Assembly: GCA_947460825.1 (NCBI GenBank)
Contig: CANHHA010000006.1
Location: 21,110-85,109 of the forward strand
Source of the DNA: Flavobacteriales bacterium
GTDB lineage: Bacteria > Bacteroidota > Bacteroidia > Flavobacteriales_D > Crocinitomicaceae
Length of the DNA stretch: 64,000 nt
Direction: 5' to 3'
The notes under the pieces: generated by a model
Database searches by the model: none
What the model saw: only the letters and a program-made list of their open reading frames with translations
Told to the model about the DNA's origin: nothing
In this document: piece by piece, positions 30,351 to 39,788 of the stretch
Layout: every line of letters starts with the position of its first letter
How positions within the stretch are numbered: the first letter of the stretch is position 1
Position numbers and translations under genes: made by a program

Positions 30351-30388
30351 GTAAAATTATAAAATAACTCAAACATTGCGTTCTTAAA

Positions 30389-31264
30389 ATGCAAATCATT
30401 ACCCTTACATCGGACATTGGATTGAGAGATTTTTATGTGGCTTCTGTGAAAGGCCGGCTATTACAAGCGGTGAACGGGGCTCAACTTATCGATATCACGC
30501 ATCAAATTAAGCCCTTTGACGTGGCTGAGGCAGCCTACCAATTAAGAAGTTGCTATGCATCATTTCCTCGCGGAACCATTCATATGGTTGGTGTTGATAC
30601 CGAACCCTATCTTCCCTATAAAATTACAGACCCATCTCAAGAAAATCAGCTAACCTATCCGTCTATCTTGACATATGATGGTCATTTCTTCATCTCGAAT
30701 GACAACGGGTTTATTGGAACATTTTTAGGAGAGGGGGTGCCCGAAGCGCTCTACAGGTATGTCCGTATTGAAGAGGAACCTGAATCTTGGACTTTTATGA
30801 TGAAGACCTGTTTTGTAGACTTAGCGAGTAATATCGCTAACAAGGTTCCATTTAAAGACTTTACCGTTGAAGTGAATGCCTACAAAAAAGCATTTACCCC
30901 GAATCCGATTATTGAGCACAACATGATTCAAGGGAATGTGATTCACATTGATCATTTTGGAAACATAATTACGAATATTTTCAAACATGATTTTGAGCGT
31001 TTTGGGTTAAATGTTCCATTCACCATTAGTTACCAAAAAAGAAACTATGACATTGATGTAATCTCCAAAGCGTATAATGATGTTACCATCAGTGAACGGG
31101 TTGCCATTTTCAATGATACCGAACGCTTAGAAATCGCCATCAATCGGGGTGCGAACGGGGGTAACGGTGGTGCTGACCGCTTATTTGGCATGAGGTTGGG
31201 CGAACCTGTTCGCGTTACGTTCTTCCCCAAAGGCTCTGTAAGAAATCTGGACTCCTTGTTATGA
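30389..31264 (+). CDS. SAM hydroxide adenosyltransferase (SAM chlorinase/fluorinase family)
   Basis: The 291-residue protein belongs to the DUF62 family. Characterised members use activated water to split S-adenosylmethionine to adenosine and methionine. The N-terminal signature is ITLTSDIGLRDFYVASVKG; the invariant Asp-Arg-His type site includes DITHQIKPFDVAEAAY and a later IHIDHFGNIITNIF. The C-terminal domain ends NRGANGGNGGADRLFGM. Its stop overlaps the next ATG (ATGA). Confidence 0.88.
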   Translation: MQIITLTSDIGLRDFYVASVKGRLLQAVNGAQLIDITHQIKPFDVAEAAYQLRSCYASFPRGTIHMVGVDTEPYLPYKITDPSQENQLTYPSILTYDGHFFISNDNGFIGTFLGEGVPEALYRYVRIEEEPESWTFMMKTCFVDLASNIANKVPFKDFTVEVNAYKKAFTPNPIIEHNMIQGNVIHIDHFGNIITNIFKHDFERFGLNVPFTISYQKRNYDIDVISKAYNDVTISERVAIFNDTERLEIAINRGANGGNGGADRLFGMRLGEPVRVTFFPKGSVRNLDSLL

Positions 31265-31578
31265 TCACCCGAATCGTTAAACTACGTTTTAAAGAGGACC
31301 GTATTTCTGATTTTTTTGAAATCTTCGAGAAGGTAAAATATAAGGTTGTAAATTTTCCGGGTTGCATTGAAATGAAGTTACTTCAAGACCACTTGAGTCC
31401 GAATATCGTTTTTACCTACAGCCTTTGGGAAGATGCAGCTGCCCTCGAGAACTACAGGCTATCAGAAACGTTTAACGGCCTTTGGGGCACCATAAAACCA
31501 ATGTTTGAAAGTAAGGCCGAGGCTTGGACCCTTCACGTGCAGTTCGAAGGAACGAACAAAAGCGTCAAATCAGATTAA
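31261..31578 (+). CDS. Antibiotic biosynthesis monooxygenase (ABM)-like protein
   Basis: A 105-residue single-domain protein of dimeric alpha-beta barrel build. Strand one is TRIVKLRFKEDRISDFF, followed by FPGCIEMKLLQDH and FTYSLWEDAAALENYR, the usual ABM pattern of a 'W' before the second helix. Members include quinol monooxygenases and haem-degrading enzymes; the role here is unknown. Coupled to the preceding gene by a four-base overlap. Confidence 0.75.
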   Translation: MITRIVKLRFKEDRISDFFEIFEKVKYKVVNFPGCIEMKLLQDHLSPNIVFTYSLWEDAAALENYRLSETFNGLWGTIKPMFESKAEAWTLHVQFEGTNKSVKSD

Positions 31579-31579
31579 G

Positions 31580-31613
31580 TTGACCTCCTATTTCATTAAA
31601 AATCCTAATTTTG
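31580..31613 (+). promoter_or_regulatory. Candidate promoter of the gldF operon
   Basis: TTG (31580-31582) and TAATTTTG (31606-31613) are separated by 23 bases, at the upper end of the accepted spacing. The predicted leader is about 18 bases. Confidence 0.45.
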
Positions 31614-31636
31614 AACTTCACTAATTCAGGACGTCT

Positions 31637-32368
31637 ATGTATGCCCTCTATCTAAAAGAAGTTAGAAGTTTTTTAAGCTCCATAGTGGGCTATGTTTTCA
31701 TTGTGATTTTTTTAATTGCATGTTGGTTATTCAATTGGATGTTAAGTTCAAACATGAATATTTTAGACAGTGCTCAAGCTGAGCTAATTCCATTTTTCAA
31801 TACAGCACCCTATATCTTTCTAATTTTGATTCCCGCAATTACCATGCGATCGATGGCAGAAGAACGGAGAACGGGTACGCTTGAGTTGTTATTCACCAAA
31901 CCTATTAGCGACCTTGGCATCCTGCTCGCGAAGTATTTTGCGGGGGTAACCCTCTTATTAATTTCTATCTTGCCAACGTTGGTATACTATGGATCGATTC
32001 ATTACTTAGGGAATCCCGTTGGAATTGTGGATGAAGGAGCTACATTTACCTCCTACCTCGGATTACTGCTACTTGGTGCTGCATTCGTTTCCATCGGAAT
32101 ATTTGCGTCGTGTTTAACCTCAAGTCAGATTGTAGCATTCATCATGGCAACAGCCTTGTGCTACATGTTCTATGACGGCTTGTCTTTATTGGGGTCTTTT
32201 GCACAATTCGGAAGCCTTGATTTTATTATCCAATATTTCAGTTTGAGTAATCATTACGATTCCATTAAAAAAGGCGTTGTAGTTGCCGGGGATATTATAT
32301 TTAACCTATCGTTCATCGTGTTCTTTTTAAGTGCCTCACTCACCGTGATTAAAACCCTAAAAAAATAA
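31637..32368 (+). CDS. gldF: Gliding motility ABC transporter permease GldF
   Basis: A 243-residue inner-membrane ABC-2 type permease with about six hydrophobic helices. It starts MYALYLKEVRSFLSSIVGYVF and has the cytoplasmic loop MRSMAEERRTGTLELLFTKPI typical of GldF/NosY-like permeases. In Flavobacterium johnsoniae GldA, GldF and GldG form an ABC transporter needed for gliding in that species. No gldA ATPase is in this window. Two bases before gldG. Confidence 0.93.
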   Translation: MYALYLKEVRSFLSSIVGYVFIVIFLIACWLFNWMLSSNMNILDSAQAELIPFFNTAPYIFLILIPAITMRSMAEERRTGTLELLFTKPISDLGILLAKYFAGVTLLLISILPTLVYYGSIHYLGNPVGIVDEGATFTSYLGLLLLGAAFVSIGIFASCLTSSQIVAFIMATALCYMFYDGLSLLGSFAQFGSLDFIIQYFSLSNHYDSIKKGVVVAGDIIFNLSFIVFFLSASLTVIKTLKK

Positions 32369-32370
32369 CC

Positions 32371-34188
32371 ATGAAACAGATTAAATGGAGTAGTTTTTTT
32401 AATTGGGGGTACTTCCTCGGAATCCTTGCTGTACTCATCTTGCTCAATGTCATTGGAGCTTTGATCAATGTTAAAATTGACATGACTGAGGACAGTCGAT
32501 ATTCACTAGCACAGGGGACGACTAATTTTCTTGCAGACAAAAAGAACTTTGAAAATCGCATTAGCATAAAAATATACTTAGAAGGAGAACTTCCAGCAGA
32601 AATACAAAGCTTTCGAAACGCGATAGAGGACAAGTTAAAAGACTTTAAATCCATTACTGGAAATCGAATAGAATACCAATTCATAAATCCAAATGAGGGG
32701 CATGCCAATAAGAAAGAGGAGTATTTTTTCCTTCGTGGAATTTTCGAAAAAGGGATACTGCCAACGAAAGTAGTATACGTAAAAAACGGGGTACAATCCC
32801 AACTGATCTTGTGGCCAGGTGCAGAGGTAACCTATACCTCAAATGGGGTTGTCAAAGAAACATACATTCAATTTCTTCCCGGTACCCCAAATGGAGAACC
32901 GATGGAATTGAATCGATTAAATCCGATCCTTGAAAATGCGCTTAATAACCTTGAGTATAACATGCTTTCCGCTTTGCGAAAAATCAGCCAAAAAGACAAA
33001 AAACGCATCGCATTTTTGCAAGGTCATGGAGAACTAAATGAGCACGAGACCATGAATGCTCGGGCTGTTTTAAGCCCATATTTCTACCTTACCTCCTTGA
33101 CCTTTAACACCAAAGAATCCCTGAATGAATTAAACGAACTTGACGGATTAATTATCGCTGATCCAACCCAGCCATTCAGTGCTATGGACCTTTACTTTAT
33201 AGATCAATTCGTGATGAATGGCGGTCGCTTAATGGTCTTCATGAATACACTTGCTCACCACGAAGATTCACTGGCGCAGAATTTTATGGACCATTCTGTT
33301 CGGAAGAATCTCACCTTGGATAAAATGCTGTTTGACTATGGAATAAACATTCATGAAAACTATGTTTTCGACCGAATATGCGGGTATCGGAAGGTCCGCA
33401 TGGACAATGCAAGCAGCTTGAGTTGGCCATACCACGTGTTAGCAAGCGCGTCGCTACACCCAATTACTCGGAACATTGACCCCGTATCGCTTGAATACGC
33501 GAATGAACTGCAATTAATCGAAACACCCGGCGTAAAACTCACCAAAATCTTAACGAGCTCATCGAATGCAAACCGGTCTGGATTAGCTCCTCAAATCAGT
33601 TTAATGGATTTTCAAATATTCGGTGAAAATCCAGCCTTTGTTGAAAACCCGACGGATCCGATTAACAAAATTACACTCGCTGCAATGGCCGAGGGTAACA
33701 TCCCTTCCCACTTCATTAATCGCGATGTACTGATTAAGGTGGATACACTGGAAGCATTCATTCCTGTGAACTACAGAAAAAAACAGATAAAAAGCAATAA
33801 AGAAACCAAAGTGTTTGTGGTTGGAAATGGTCAGTTTATTGCCAATGCCTATGACTCAGTTTTTCGAGGAGGTAAGTACGAATACGTTTCGTCTCCACCG
33901 TTCCCTTTCAATGCCTTAAAATACAGCAAGGTGCCTGATTTAAATGGCCGGCCTGTGATTTATGGAAACCAAGAATTTATACAAAACCTCGTTGATTACA
34001 TGATGGGGGATAATAGTGTATTGGATATCCGCAGCCGTCAAATAGAATTTAAAGAAATGGACAAAATGAAACTGCAGGCCGAAGGTGAACGAATTCGATA
34101 CCTGAATTTGTTTCTACCCATTGTACTCGTTGCCATGTTGGCGTTTGTAATGATGTTTTCAAGAAAACGCAAATACATCAATCGATGA
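32371..34188 (+). CDS. gldG: Gliding motility-associated ABC transporter substrate-binding protein GldG
   Basis: 605 residues, anchored by an N-terminal helix (~13-33) and a C-terminal helix (NLFLPIVLVAMLAFVMMF). The N-terminal extracytoplasmic part carries DMTEDSRYSLAQGTTNFL, the usual GldG opening, and the central part is the ABC-type 'uncharacterised transport' domain (KKRIAFLQGHGEL; DGLIIADPTQPFSAMDLYFI). It works with GldF. It overlaps the next gene by four bases. Confidence 0.92.
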   Translation: MKQIKWSSFFNWGYFLGILAVLILLNVIGALINVKIDMTEDSRYSLAQGTTNFLADKKNFENRISIKIYLEGELPAEIQSFRNAIEDKLKDFKSITGNRIEYQFINPNEGHANKKEEYFFLRGIFEKGILPTKVVYVKNGVQSQLILWPGAEVTYTSNGVVKETYIQFLPGTPNGEPMELNRLNPILENALNNLEYNMLSALRKISQKDKKRIAFLQGHGELNEHETMNARAVLSPYFYLTSLTFNTKESLNELNELDGLIIADPTQPFSAMDLYFIDQFVMNGGRLMVFMNTLAHHEDSLAQNFMDHSVRKNLTLDKMLFDYGINIHENYVFDRICGYRKVRMDNASSLSWPYHVLASASLHPITRNIDPVSLEYANELQLIETPGVKLTKILTSSSNANRSGLAPQISLMDFQIFGENPAFVENPTDPINKITLAAMAEGNIPSHFINRDVLIKVDTLEAFIPVNYRKKQIKSNKETKVFVVGNGQFIANAYDSVFRGGKYEYVSSPPFPFNALKYSKVPDLNGRPVIYGNQEFIQNLVDYMMGDNSVLDIRSRQIEFKEMDKMKLQAEGERIRYLNLFLPIVLVAMLAFVMMFSRKRKYINR

Positions 34189-35216
34189 AAAAAAATAAGA
34201 AACTGCTTAGTTTAATGGCATTGCTCCTCGGAATACTTGCGCTCGCTGTATTTGCCATGAACCTTATTGAAAACAAAGGTAATTCAGATACCGAGTGGAT
34301 CAATTTCGCGATAGAGGACACCACCCGAATTTCAAAAATCATCATTGAAGACACCTATGGGCAGCACATGGAACTGATTCAAGATGGCAATCAATGGCAT
34401 GATGAAAACGGTGATTGTGTCTCAAAGCCTAACGTTTCCTTTATTCTTGAGGCGGCTAAGCTTATAGAGTTCAAGGGCTATCTCCCAGAAAAATCCAAAG
34501 CAAAATTCACGGAGCTCATGGCCACACAGCACATTAAGGTGTCTTACTTTATTGATGGGCGATGGACAAAGTCCTGGTATATTGGCCCGCCAGCGCAGGA
34601 TCATTATGGCCAAATTATGCTCTTAGAAACTGCCGATGAAGGAAAAAGCAAAGACCCGGTAATGATGCGAATAAAAGGCCTAAATGGCATTATTAGCCCA
34701 CGATTTTTTGCAGAACGCAAGCGCTGGATGTGTACCGAAATATTCGCGCTCAATACAGAAGACATTACCGCTGTGGACCTCAAGAACGTTGAAAACCCTG
34801 CACTCAGTTTTAACATCAAGAATTTAGGCCGTCGGTTTGAGGTGAGATCTCATGGTAAAAAATTAAAGGTACTGGATACGGCAAACGTATATCGATACCT
34901 GCAGGGCTTTAAGAAAATTCATTTTAACTTTCCCAATATCGAATTGAGCAAGAAACAAGTGGATTCCGTCAAACGAAGCCCCCTGTTTTCTCAGTTAAAA
35001 GTCACTGAACGCGGAGGAAAACAAACCATCTTGCGCATGCATCGAATAAAAAGTCAGGTGCCACAACGGAATGAAGTAGGAGAAATGGTAGAAATGGATA
35101 TGAATTTATTTTGGGCTGAACTGCCAAACGGCGAATTGGTTAAGTGCCAGTATTTTGTATTCAATGCCTTATTGATGGGACACATCTATTTCCCGGATAT
35201 CGCAAATACGAAATAA
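34185..35216 (+). CDS. DUF4340-like membrane-anchored protein after gldG
   Basis: A 343-residue protein with one N-terminal transmembrane helix (LLSLMALLLGILALAVFAM) and a large extracytoplasmic part of beta-strands (DTTRISKIIIEDTYGQHMEL, TKSWYIGPPAQDHYGQ). The pattern of repeated 'IxKIxIxD' and 'G..W.v' strands resembles DUF4340, which in many bacteria follows GldG-like ABC genes. Its ATG overlaps the gldG stop, so it is probably a third component of the same complex. Confidence 0.68.
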   Translation: MKKNKKLLSLMALLLGILALAVFAMNLIENKGNSDTEWINFAIEDTTRISKIIIEDTYGQHMELIQDGNQWHDENGDCVSKPNVSFILEAAKLIEFKGYLPEKSKAKFTELMATQHIKVSYFIDGRWTKSWYIGPPAQDHYGQIMLLETADEGKSKDPVMMRIKGLNGIISPRFFAERKRWMCTEIFALNTEDITAVDLKNVENPALSFNIKNLGRRFEVRSHGKKLKVLDTANVYRYLQGFKKIHFNFPNIELSKKQVDSVKRSPLFSQLKVTERGGKQTILRMHRIKSQVPQRNEVGEMVEMDMNLFWAELPNGELVKCQYFVFNALLMGHIYFPDIANTK

Positions 35217-35261
35217 AGTTGGGAATTGAGCGAAGGGCGTCTAGAATTCATAAAGTATTGT

Positions 35262-35269
35262 TATCTTTG
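35262..35269 (+). promoter_or_regulatory. Candidate -7 element of the dnaN promoter
   Basis: TATCTTTG followed by C lies 18 bases before the dnaN ATG and is an exact TAnnTTTG match; the -33 side is degenerate. Confidence 0.55.
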
Positions 35270-35287
35270 CTTGTTGAAAATTAAGCT

Positions 35288-36406
35288 ATGAATTTTATTA
35301 CATCCAGCAATACCTTATTGAGTCATCTACAAAGCATTTCAGGTGCCTTGAGTACCAATACTAAAATGCCAATTTTAGATAATTTTCTATTCCATATCAC
35401 TGGAAATAAGTTAACGGTTTCAGCTACAGATTTAGAAACAACCATGATCACCCATTTGGATGTTCAGTCTGATGCTGATGGCAAAATCGCCATCCCTGCA
35501 AAGCTTATTCTCGACGTTCTTAAAAGTCTCCCAGACCAACCGTGCACCTTTCGTGTTAACCCAGAGAATTATTCCATTGAAATCACCTACGATAATGGTA
35601 AATCTAAAATGGTTGGATTTAACGGTGAGGAATTCCCGAAGTTGCCTACGGTAGCATACAGCAGCTCCATTGAAGTAACTGGTGAATTGCTTTCGAATGC
35701 CATCAATAAAACCCTGTTTGCCGTTGGAACAGACGAAATGCGTCCGGTAATGACCGGGGTGTATTGTCATTTTTCACCTGAAGACATTACGTTTGTTGCC
35801 ACGGATGCACACAAACTGGTGCGTTACCGTAGAACCGATATCAATACCACTTCTAGCTCCTCATTTATTCTACCTAAGAAACCTCTTAATTTACTCAAGG
35901 CTAATTTACGCGGAGATGAATCGGTGAAGTTGGAGTACAACGAATCCAATGCTACATTTACCTTTAATGATTTAACCCTGGTTTGCAGACTTATCGACGG
36001 GAAATATCCTAACTATGAAGCAGTGATTCCAAAGGAAAATCCGAATGTGCTTACCATAGAACGAAGTCATTTCCTAAGCTCCCTGAAACGTGTTGCGATC
36101 TTCTCTAACAAAACAACACACCAGGTAAAACTGAAAATTGCTGGTGCTGAACTGCAATTATCCGCCGAAGATGTTGACTTTTCCAACGAAGCCAATGAGC
36201 GTTTAACGTGTAATTTCGATGGCGATGATATGGAGATTGGGTTTAACTCCCGATTTCTTATCGAAATGTTAGGAAATTTGGAAACCGATTCTGTGCAATT
36301 ATCGATGAGTGAACCTTCTCGCGCCGGTTTATTAACGCCTCATGAAAGTGGAAACGAAGCAGAGCATATTCTAATGCTTGTGATGCCCGTGATGCTTTCT
36401 AGATAA
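35288..36406 (+). CDS. dnaN: DNA polymerase III sliding clamp (beta subunit)
   Basis: The 372-residue processivity clamp with three repeated domains. Visible signatures are MNFITSSNTLLSHLQSISG at the N-terminus, KMPILDNFLFHI, FVATDAHKLVRYRR in domain two, and the C-terminal residues ILMLVMPVMLSR lining the peptide-binding pocket. It is followed after three bases by rlmN. dnaA lies about 4 kb further on, not adjacent. Confidence 0.96.
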   Translation: MNFITSSNTLLSHLQSISGALSTNTKMPILDNFLFHITGNKLTVSATDLETTMITHLDVQSDADGKIAIPAKLILDVLKSLPDQPCTFRVNPENYSIEITYDNGKSKMVGFNGEEFPKLPTVAYSSSIEVTGELLSNAINKTLFAVGTDEMRPVMTGVYCHFSPEDITFVATDAHKLVRYRRTDINTTSSSSFILPKKPLNLLKANLRGDESVKLEYNESNATFTFNDLTLVCRLIDGKYPNYEAVIPKENPNVLTIERSHFLSSLKRVAIFSNKTTHQVKLKIAGAELQLSAEDVDFSNEANERLTCNFDGDDMEIGFNSRFLIEMLGNLETDSVQLSMSEPSRAGLLTPHESGNEAEHILMLVMPVMLSR

Positions 36407-36409
36407 AAT

Positions 36410-37471
36410 ATGCCTTCGGAAAAGCCCAATATTCGTAATCTTTCTTTAGTTGAATTAACAGAAGCCCTAGTACAAGGAGGCTTTCCCAAGTTTCGCGCCT
36501 CACAGGTGTTTGATTGGTTATGGAAACAACATGCTGCCAATTTCTCTTCCATGAAAAATATTGGGGCGCCACTAATTGCCTACCTGGAATCACATTATCA
36601 CATTGATCGATTGGCGCTTGATACCGTTCAAAAAAGCAGCGATAAAACTATAAAATGTGGTTTTAACACCATTGACAGCCAAGTAATTGAAGGAGTCCTA
36701 ATCCCCACCAGTAAACGCATGACCGCGTGCATATCCTCGCAAGCCGGATGTAGTTTGTCCTGCGCCTTTTGTGCTACAGGGAAGCTGAAACTCATGAAAA
36801 ACTTGAGCGCCGGAGAATTGGTAGATCAAGTGGTCGTGCTCAATGAATTAGCGACTACAAACTATGGGATTCCCCTCTCGAACATTGTTCTCATGGGAAT
36901 GGGTGAACCCTTACTCAACTACAAGAACGTCATTTCGGCTCTAGAGATTCTAACCGACCCCAATAGATTCAACATAAGCCCGCGAAGGATCACTTTATCG
37001 ACTGCTGGTATTTCAAAAATGATCATGAAATTGGGGGATGAAAAAGTCCGTTTTAACCTTGCCCTTTCTCTGCATGCCGCCGACGACAAAAAGCGCAGTG
37101 AAGTGATGGAAATCAACGACTCTAACAACTTGGCTTCATTGCGTGAGGCCTTAATTTATTTCCACGAACGCACCGGGTCTAGAATTACCTTTGAGTACAT
37201 CCTGTTTCATGCGTTTAATGATTCAATCGAAGATGCAGCTAACCTTGCTATTTTTGCGCGATGCGTACCGTGTAAAATCAACATTATTGAATACAACAGC
37301 ATTGGTGATTCTCGCTTTACGAAAGCAACAGAAGCTCAAACGGAAGCCTTCAGGGAATTTTTAGAACGGAGAAACTTAATCGTGAACGTTCGGCGAAGTA
37401 GAGGAAAAGATATTGATGCCGCCTGTGGCCAGTTGGCAAATAAAATAAATCAGGCTACAAAATCGCTTTAA
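36410..37471 (+). CDS. rlmN: 23S rRNA (adenine2503-C2)-methyltransferase
   Basis: A radical-SAM enzyme that methylates A2503 of 23S rRNA and A37 of some tRNAs. The 353-residue sequence has the cluster motif CSLSCAFC (C114, C118, C121), the SAM-binding LMGMGEPLLNYKNV, and the C-terminal methyl-carrying cysteine C339 in DAACGQLANK. Three bases after dnaN; its 3' end overlaps the convergent gene by 17 bases. Confidence 0.95.
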   Translation: MPSEKPNIRNLSLVELTEALVQGGFPKFRASQVFDWLWKQHAANFSSMKNIGAPLIAYLESHYHIDRLALDTVQKSSDKTIKCGFNTIDSQVIEGVLIPTSKRMTACISSQAGCSLSCAFCATGKLKLMKNLSAGELVDQVVVLNELATTNYGIPLSNIVLMGMGEPLLNYKNVISALEILTDPNRFNISPRRITLSTAGISKMIMKLGDEKVRFNLALSLHAADDKKRSEVMEINDSNNLASLREALIYFHERTGSRITFEYILFHAFNDSIEDAANLAIFARCVPCKINIIEYNSIGDSRFTKATEAQTEAFREFLERRNLIVNVRRSRGKDIDAACGQLANKINQATKSL

Positions 37472-38327
37472 TTTGAGAAAGCGCTTGTAAACACGCTGTA
37501 TCGCCTTTAAATTGAAACGCTTCTTCAAATGCCAATAAATATCGATTAATTAAGGTGGTATTCGACGTTGGCTCAAAAAATTTGCGCTCTGGCTCGATTT
37601 CGATTTGTTTTAAAAATGAGCGTATTTCTTGCTCGTCGAACACAATACCATTTCCGATTGGATTGATGTAGAACAATACCCCATATTCACTTTCAGACTC
37701 GCTAAATAGAGAAGTATTGTTTTCATCCATACGCGCCAAGATGAATATCTTTGGGAAATCAACACCATAGATTGGAACTTCTAACCAATTTGCGATAATC
37801 GAATAAATCAAACCAATAATCAAGGGATTACCCTTCTTTTCCGTCAAAACAGTTCCAATATTCAAATGCGCTAGATCGCGCTGAAAGCTTTCCGTGCACT
37901 CAAATCCATGAACCTCGAAAAACATGTGATTTAATATTTTTACCTGTTCAAATGCCGTTTGATAATCATTTAATTCCAACCACACATCTTTACGAAGCGC
38001 CTCCATGTGTTGTAGAACAAGCGCATCGTCTAAGGTGGAATCCACCAACTTATTTAGGGCAACAATGGCTTTTAATAGGTCTTTATCTGCAGAAGTACTC
38101 CAAGTTAATAACTCATTAGAAACAGCATCTAGGCGAATGGCCTGAAGGATTTCTGAGGCACGACTTATTTGCCTAATCCCGGCCGATTCATTGGATAATA
38201 CCTCCACAAGAAACGGCTCGATGAGCTGAGCTTCTGCTTTTATTACTTGTTTGATCACCAGATAAATCCGTTCATCGGGATCTTCCAATAAATCTACCAG
38301 TGCTTTTCGTTTTCGATTTGACATCAT
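37455..38327 (-). CDS. SirB1-like transglutaminase-fold protein
   Basis: About 290 residues. The ATG at 38327 is preferred; the longer frame would begin with TTG at 38360 and adds a poorly plausible leader peptide. Residues ~85-240 are the SirB1 N-terminal domain (LNDYQTAFEQVKILNHMFF, LNIGTVLTEKKGNPLIIGLIYSIIANWLEVPIYGVDFP), a transglutaminase-like fold in which the catalytic Cys is absent. The biochemical role is unknown. Confidence 0.78.
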   Translation of the reverse strand: MMSNRKRKALVDLLEDPDERIYLVIKQVIKAEAQLIEPFLVEVLSNESAGIRQISRASEILQAIRLDAVSNELLTWSTSADKDLLKAIVALNKLVDSTLDDALVLQHMEALRKDVWLELNDYQTAFEQVKILNHMFFEVHGFECTESFQRDLAHLNIGTVLTEKKGNPLIIGLIYSIIANWLEVPIYGVDFPKIFILARMDENNTSLFSESESEYGVLFYINPIGNGIVFDEQEIRSFLKQIEIEPERKFFEPTSNTTLINRYLLAFEEAFQFKGDTACLQALSQIKAIL

Positions 38328-38480
38328 CACGAGACAAAAATATTCACGAAGCAGGCTCAAATAGGAAAGGGGTCAGTTCTTTATCAAACTGAAAATGTTA
38401 ATACTCATGTAACCTAATTAAAAATCGGCCGTTTACTTGTTTGAATTCAAATGAACTATGCTACAGGTTATTTGAGATTA

Positions 38481-38505
38481 GGGGGACTTGTCCCCCTTTT
38501 TATTT
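38481..38505 (+). terminator. Stand-alone Rho-independent terminator ahead of a lipoprotein gene
   Basis: GGGGGA pairs with TCCCCC around CTTG and is followed by TTTTTATTT. It lies 10 bases before the lipoprotein ATG and has no rightward gene directly upstream, the nearest being rlmN a kilobase away. It may end a short untranslated RNA or act as a leader attenuator. Confidence 0.7.
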
Positions 38506-38515
38506 AACTTTGACT

Positions 38516-38854
38516 ATGAAAATAATGATAACACTTTTGATCAGCCTTGGGTTATTATCCTGCAAATCAACGAAAGTAGCAACAATTGATCCTCCTTCAG
38601 AGGGTACTAACCAATGGGTTGGAATTATTCATGTCAATGAGAATCAATGTCCCGTGTATATTGAAATCAAGGATGAATTAAATCCTGGAGTAGCCGTTCC
38701 GTTCCATGCTGTTTATCCGCTAAACTTAAAGGATGGCATGAAGAAAAAAGGACTAAAAGTGCAATTCAGCTATACGATTTCAAAAGCCATGTCTCCTGAA
38801 GGATGTTCTGCAGAAGCGGTAATCCAGCTTGAGCAGATTACAGTTATTCCATAG
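38516..38854 (+). CDS. Small lipoprotein of unknown function
   Basis: 112 residues. The start at 38516 gives a proper lipoprotein signal (MKIMITLLISLGLLSC, lipobox LLSC with Cys16); the longer reading frame from 38441 would run through a terminator hairpin. The mature part is a beta-rich domain with one other cysteine pair (NENQCPVYIEI, SPEGCSAEAVIQ). A possible -7 element, TAACTTTG, ends four bases before the ATG. The 3' end overlaps the convergent arginase-like gene by 11 bases. Confidence 0.72.
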   Translation: MKIMITLLISLGLLSCKSTKVATIDPPSEGTNQWVGIIHVNENQCPVYIEIKDELNPGVAVPFHAVYPLNLKDGMKKKGLKVQFSYTISKAMSPEGCSAEAVIQLEQITVIP

Positions 38855-39788
38855 GAGTAAAGCTATCTAAGCATAAGTAAGCCAAGGCGCGACCAATGGT
38901 TCGTTCTTGCTCCGCATTATTTGCAGCACCTTCGGTTAAATTAAGATATGCCAATGGTTGATTCGGAAGTAGTCGGATAATGTTTCTTATTTCGTCCAAA
39001 GACCACCCAGAAGGTGAAGATGCGGAAGAAGGCATATTTGCCATACAATCCATATCAAGATCAACTCCTACAGGACCCTTAGCATGTAAAAAAACATCTA
39101 AAACATCGGAAGCAAGGACTTCCCCCCCAAAATAAGACTCAAAAAACGTAAGGTTCACATGGTGTTTTCGGATGAAATCCTTCATGAATGGTGTAATTCC
39201 ATAGGCATGAACTCCAAACACATGGTAATTCTCGAGCACTCCTTCTTCCAACGCGACCGAAAAACTATTGCCGGAATGCCTTCTATTTATGGCTCGGCAA
39301 TCGGTATGTGCATCAAGATTAATTACAGTTTTACAAGCTTTCACCTCATTTGCCCAACGCATAAGGGGCAAGGCATTGTTGTGCCCTCCACCAATTACAA
39401 TAGGAAGTTGGTCCTTTGACACATTGAGGCGCAACACCTCCAAAACAAAGGCATCCAGCTCTTCCACCAAGACGCTAGCCTCCTCTACTTGCGTAGGAAA
39501 AGACCCGATAAATGTAATATTACCCAAGACATCAAAGGATTGGCCTTGATAAGGCCACTGAATAAATTGTTTAAAAAATGCGTTAAATGAATGTTCCGAG
39601 CCCATGCGCCCATAATTCGCGAATGGACCTATGGATTCGCTAATTCCTAAAATTATCACCTGTGGCTTGGGTTTATTTACGGTTAAATAGTCGCCAATCC
39701 GCTCCTCTCCTTTCCTACTGATCATTAAATGATCAGAAAATAACTGGGACTTCGTTCTGAGTTCGAAATTCTTACGTGTGGATTTCAT
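38844..39788 (-). CDS. Arginase/agmatinase/formimidoylglutamase-family hydrolase
   Basis: A 314-residue ureohydrolase-fold protein. The two-manganese site is complete: His in VIGGGHNNALPL, Asp-Ala-His-x-Asp in NLDAHTDCRAI and Asp-x-Asp in GVDLDMDCMA. It is closest in layout to the formimidoylglutamase-like members of Bacteroidota, but no histidine-degradation gene is next to it, so the substrate is open. It starts 17 bases inside the thioesterase gene. Confidence 0.85.
   Translation of the reverse strand: MKSTRKNFELRTKSQLFSDHLMISRKGEERIGDYLTVNKPKPQVIILGISESIGPFANYGRMGSEHSFNAFFKQFIQWPYQGQSFDVLGNITFIGSFPTQVEEASVLVEELDAFVLEVLRLNVSKDQLPIVIGGGHNNALPLMRWANEVKACKTVINLDAHTDCRAINRRHSGNSFSVALEEGVLENYHVFGVHAYGITPFMKDFIRKHHVNLTFFESYFGGEVLASDVLDVFLHAKGPVGVDLDMDCMANMPSSASSPSGWSLDEIRNIIRLLPNQPLAYLNLTEGAANNAEQERTIGRALAYLCLDSFTPME

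Noticed and set aside
20778..30388. Riboswitches before the aro genes or purC
   Set aside because: Upstream gaps are too short (3-8 bases or overlaps) to hold one.
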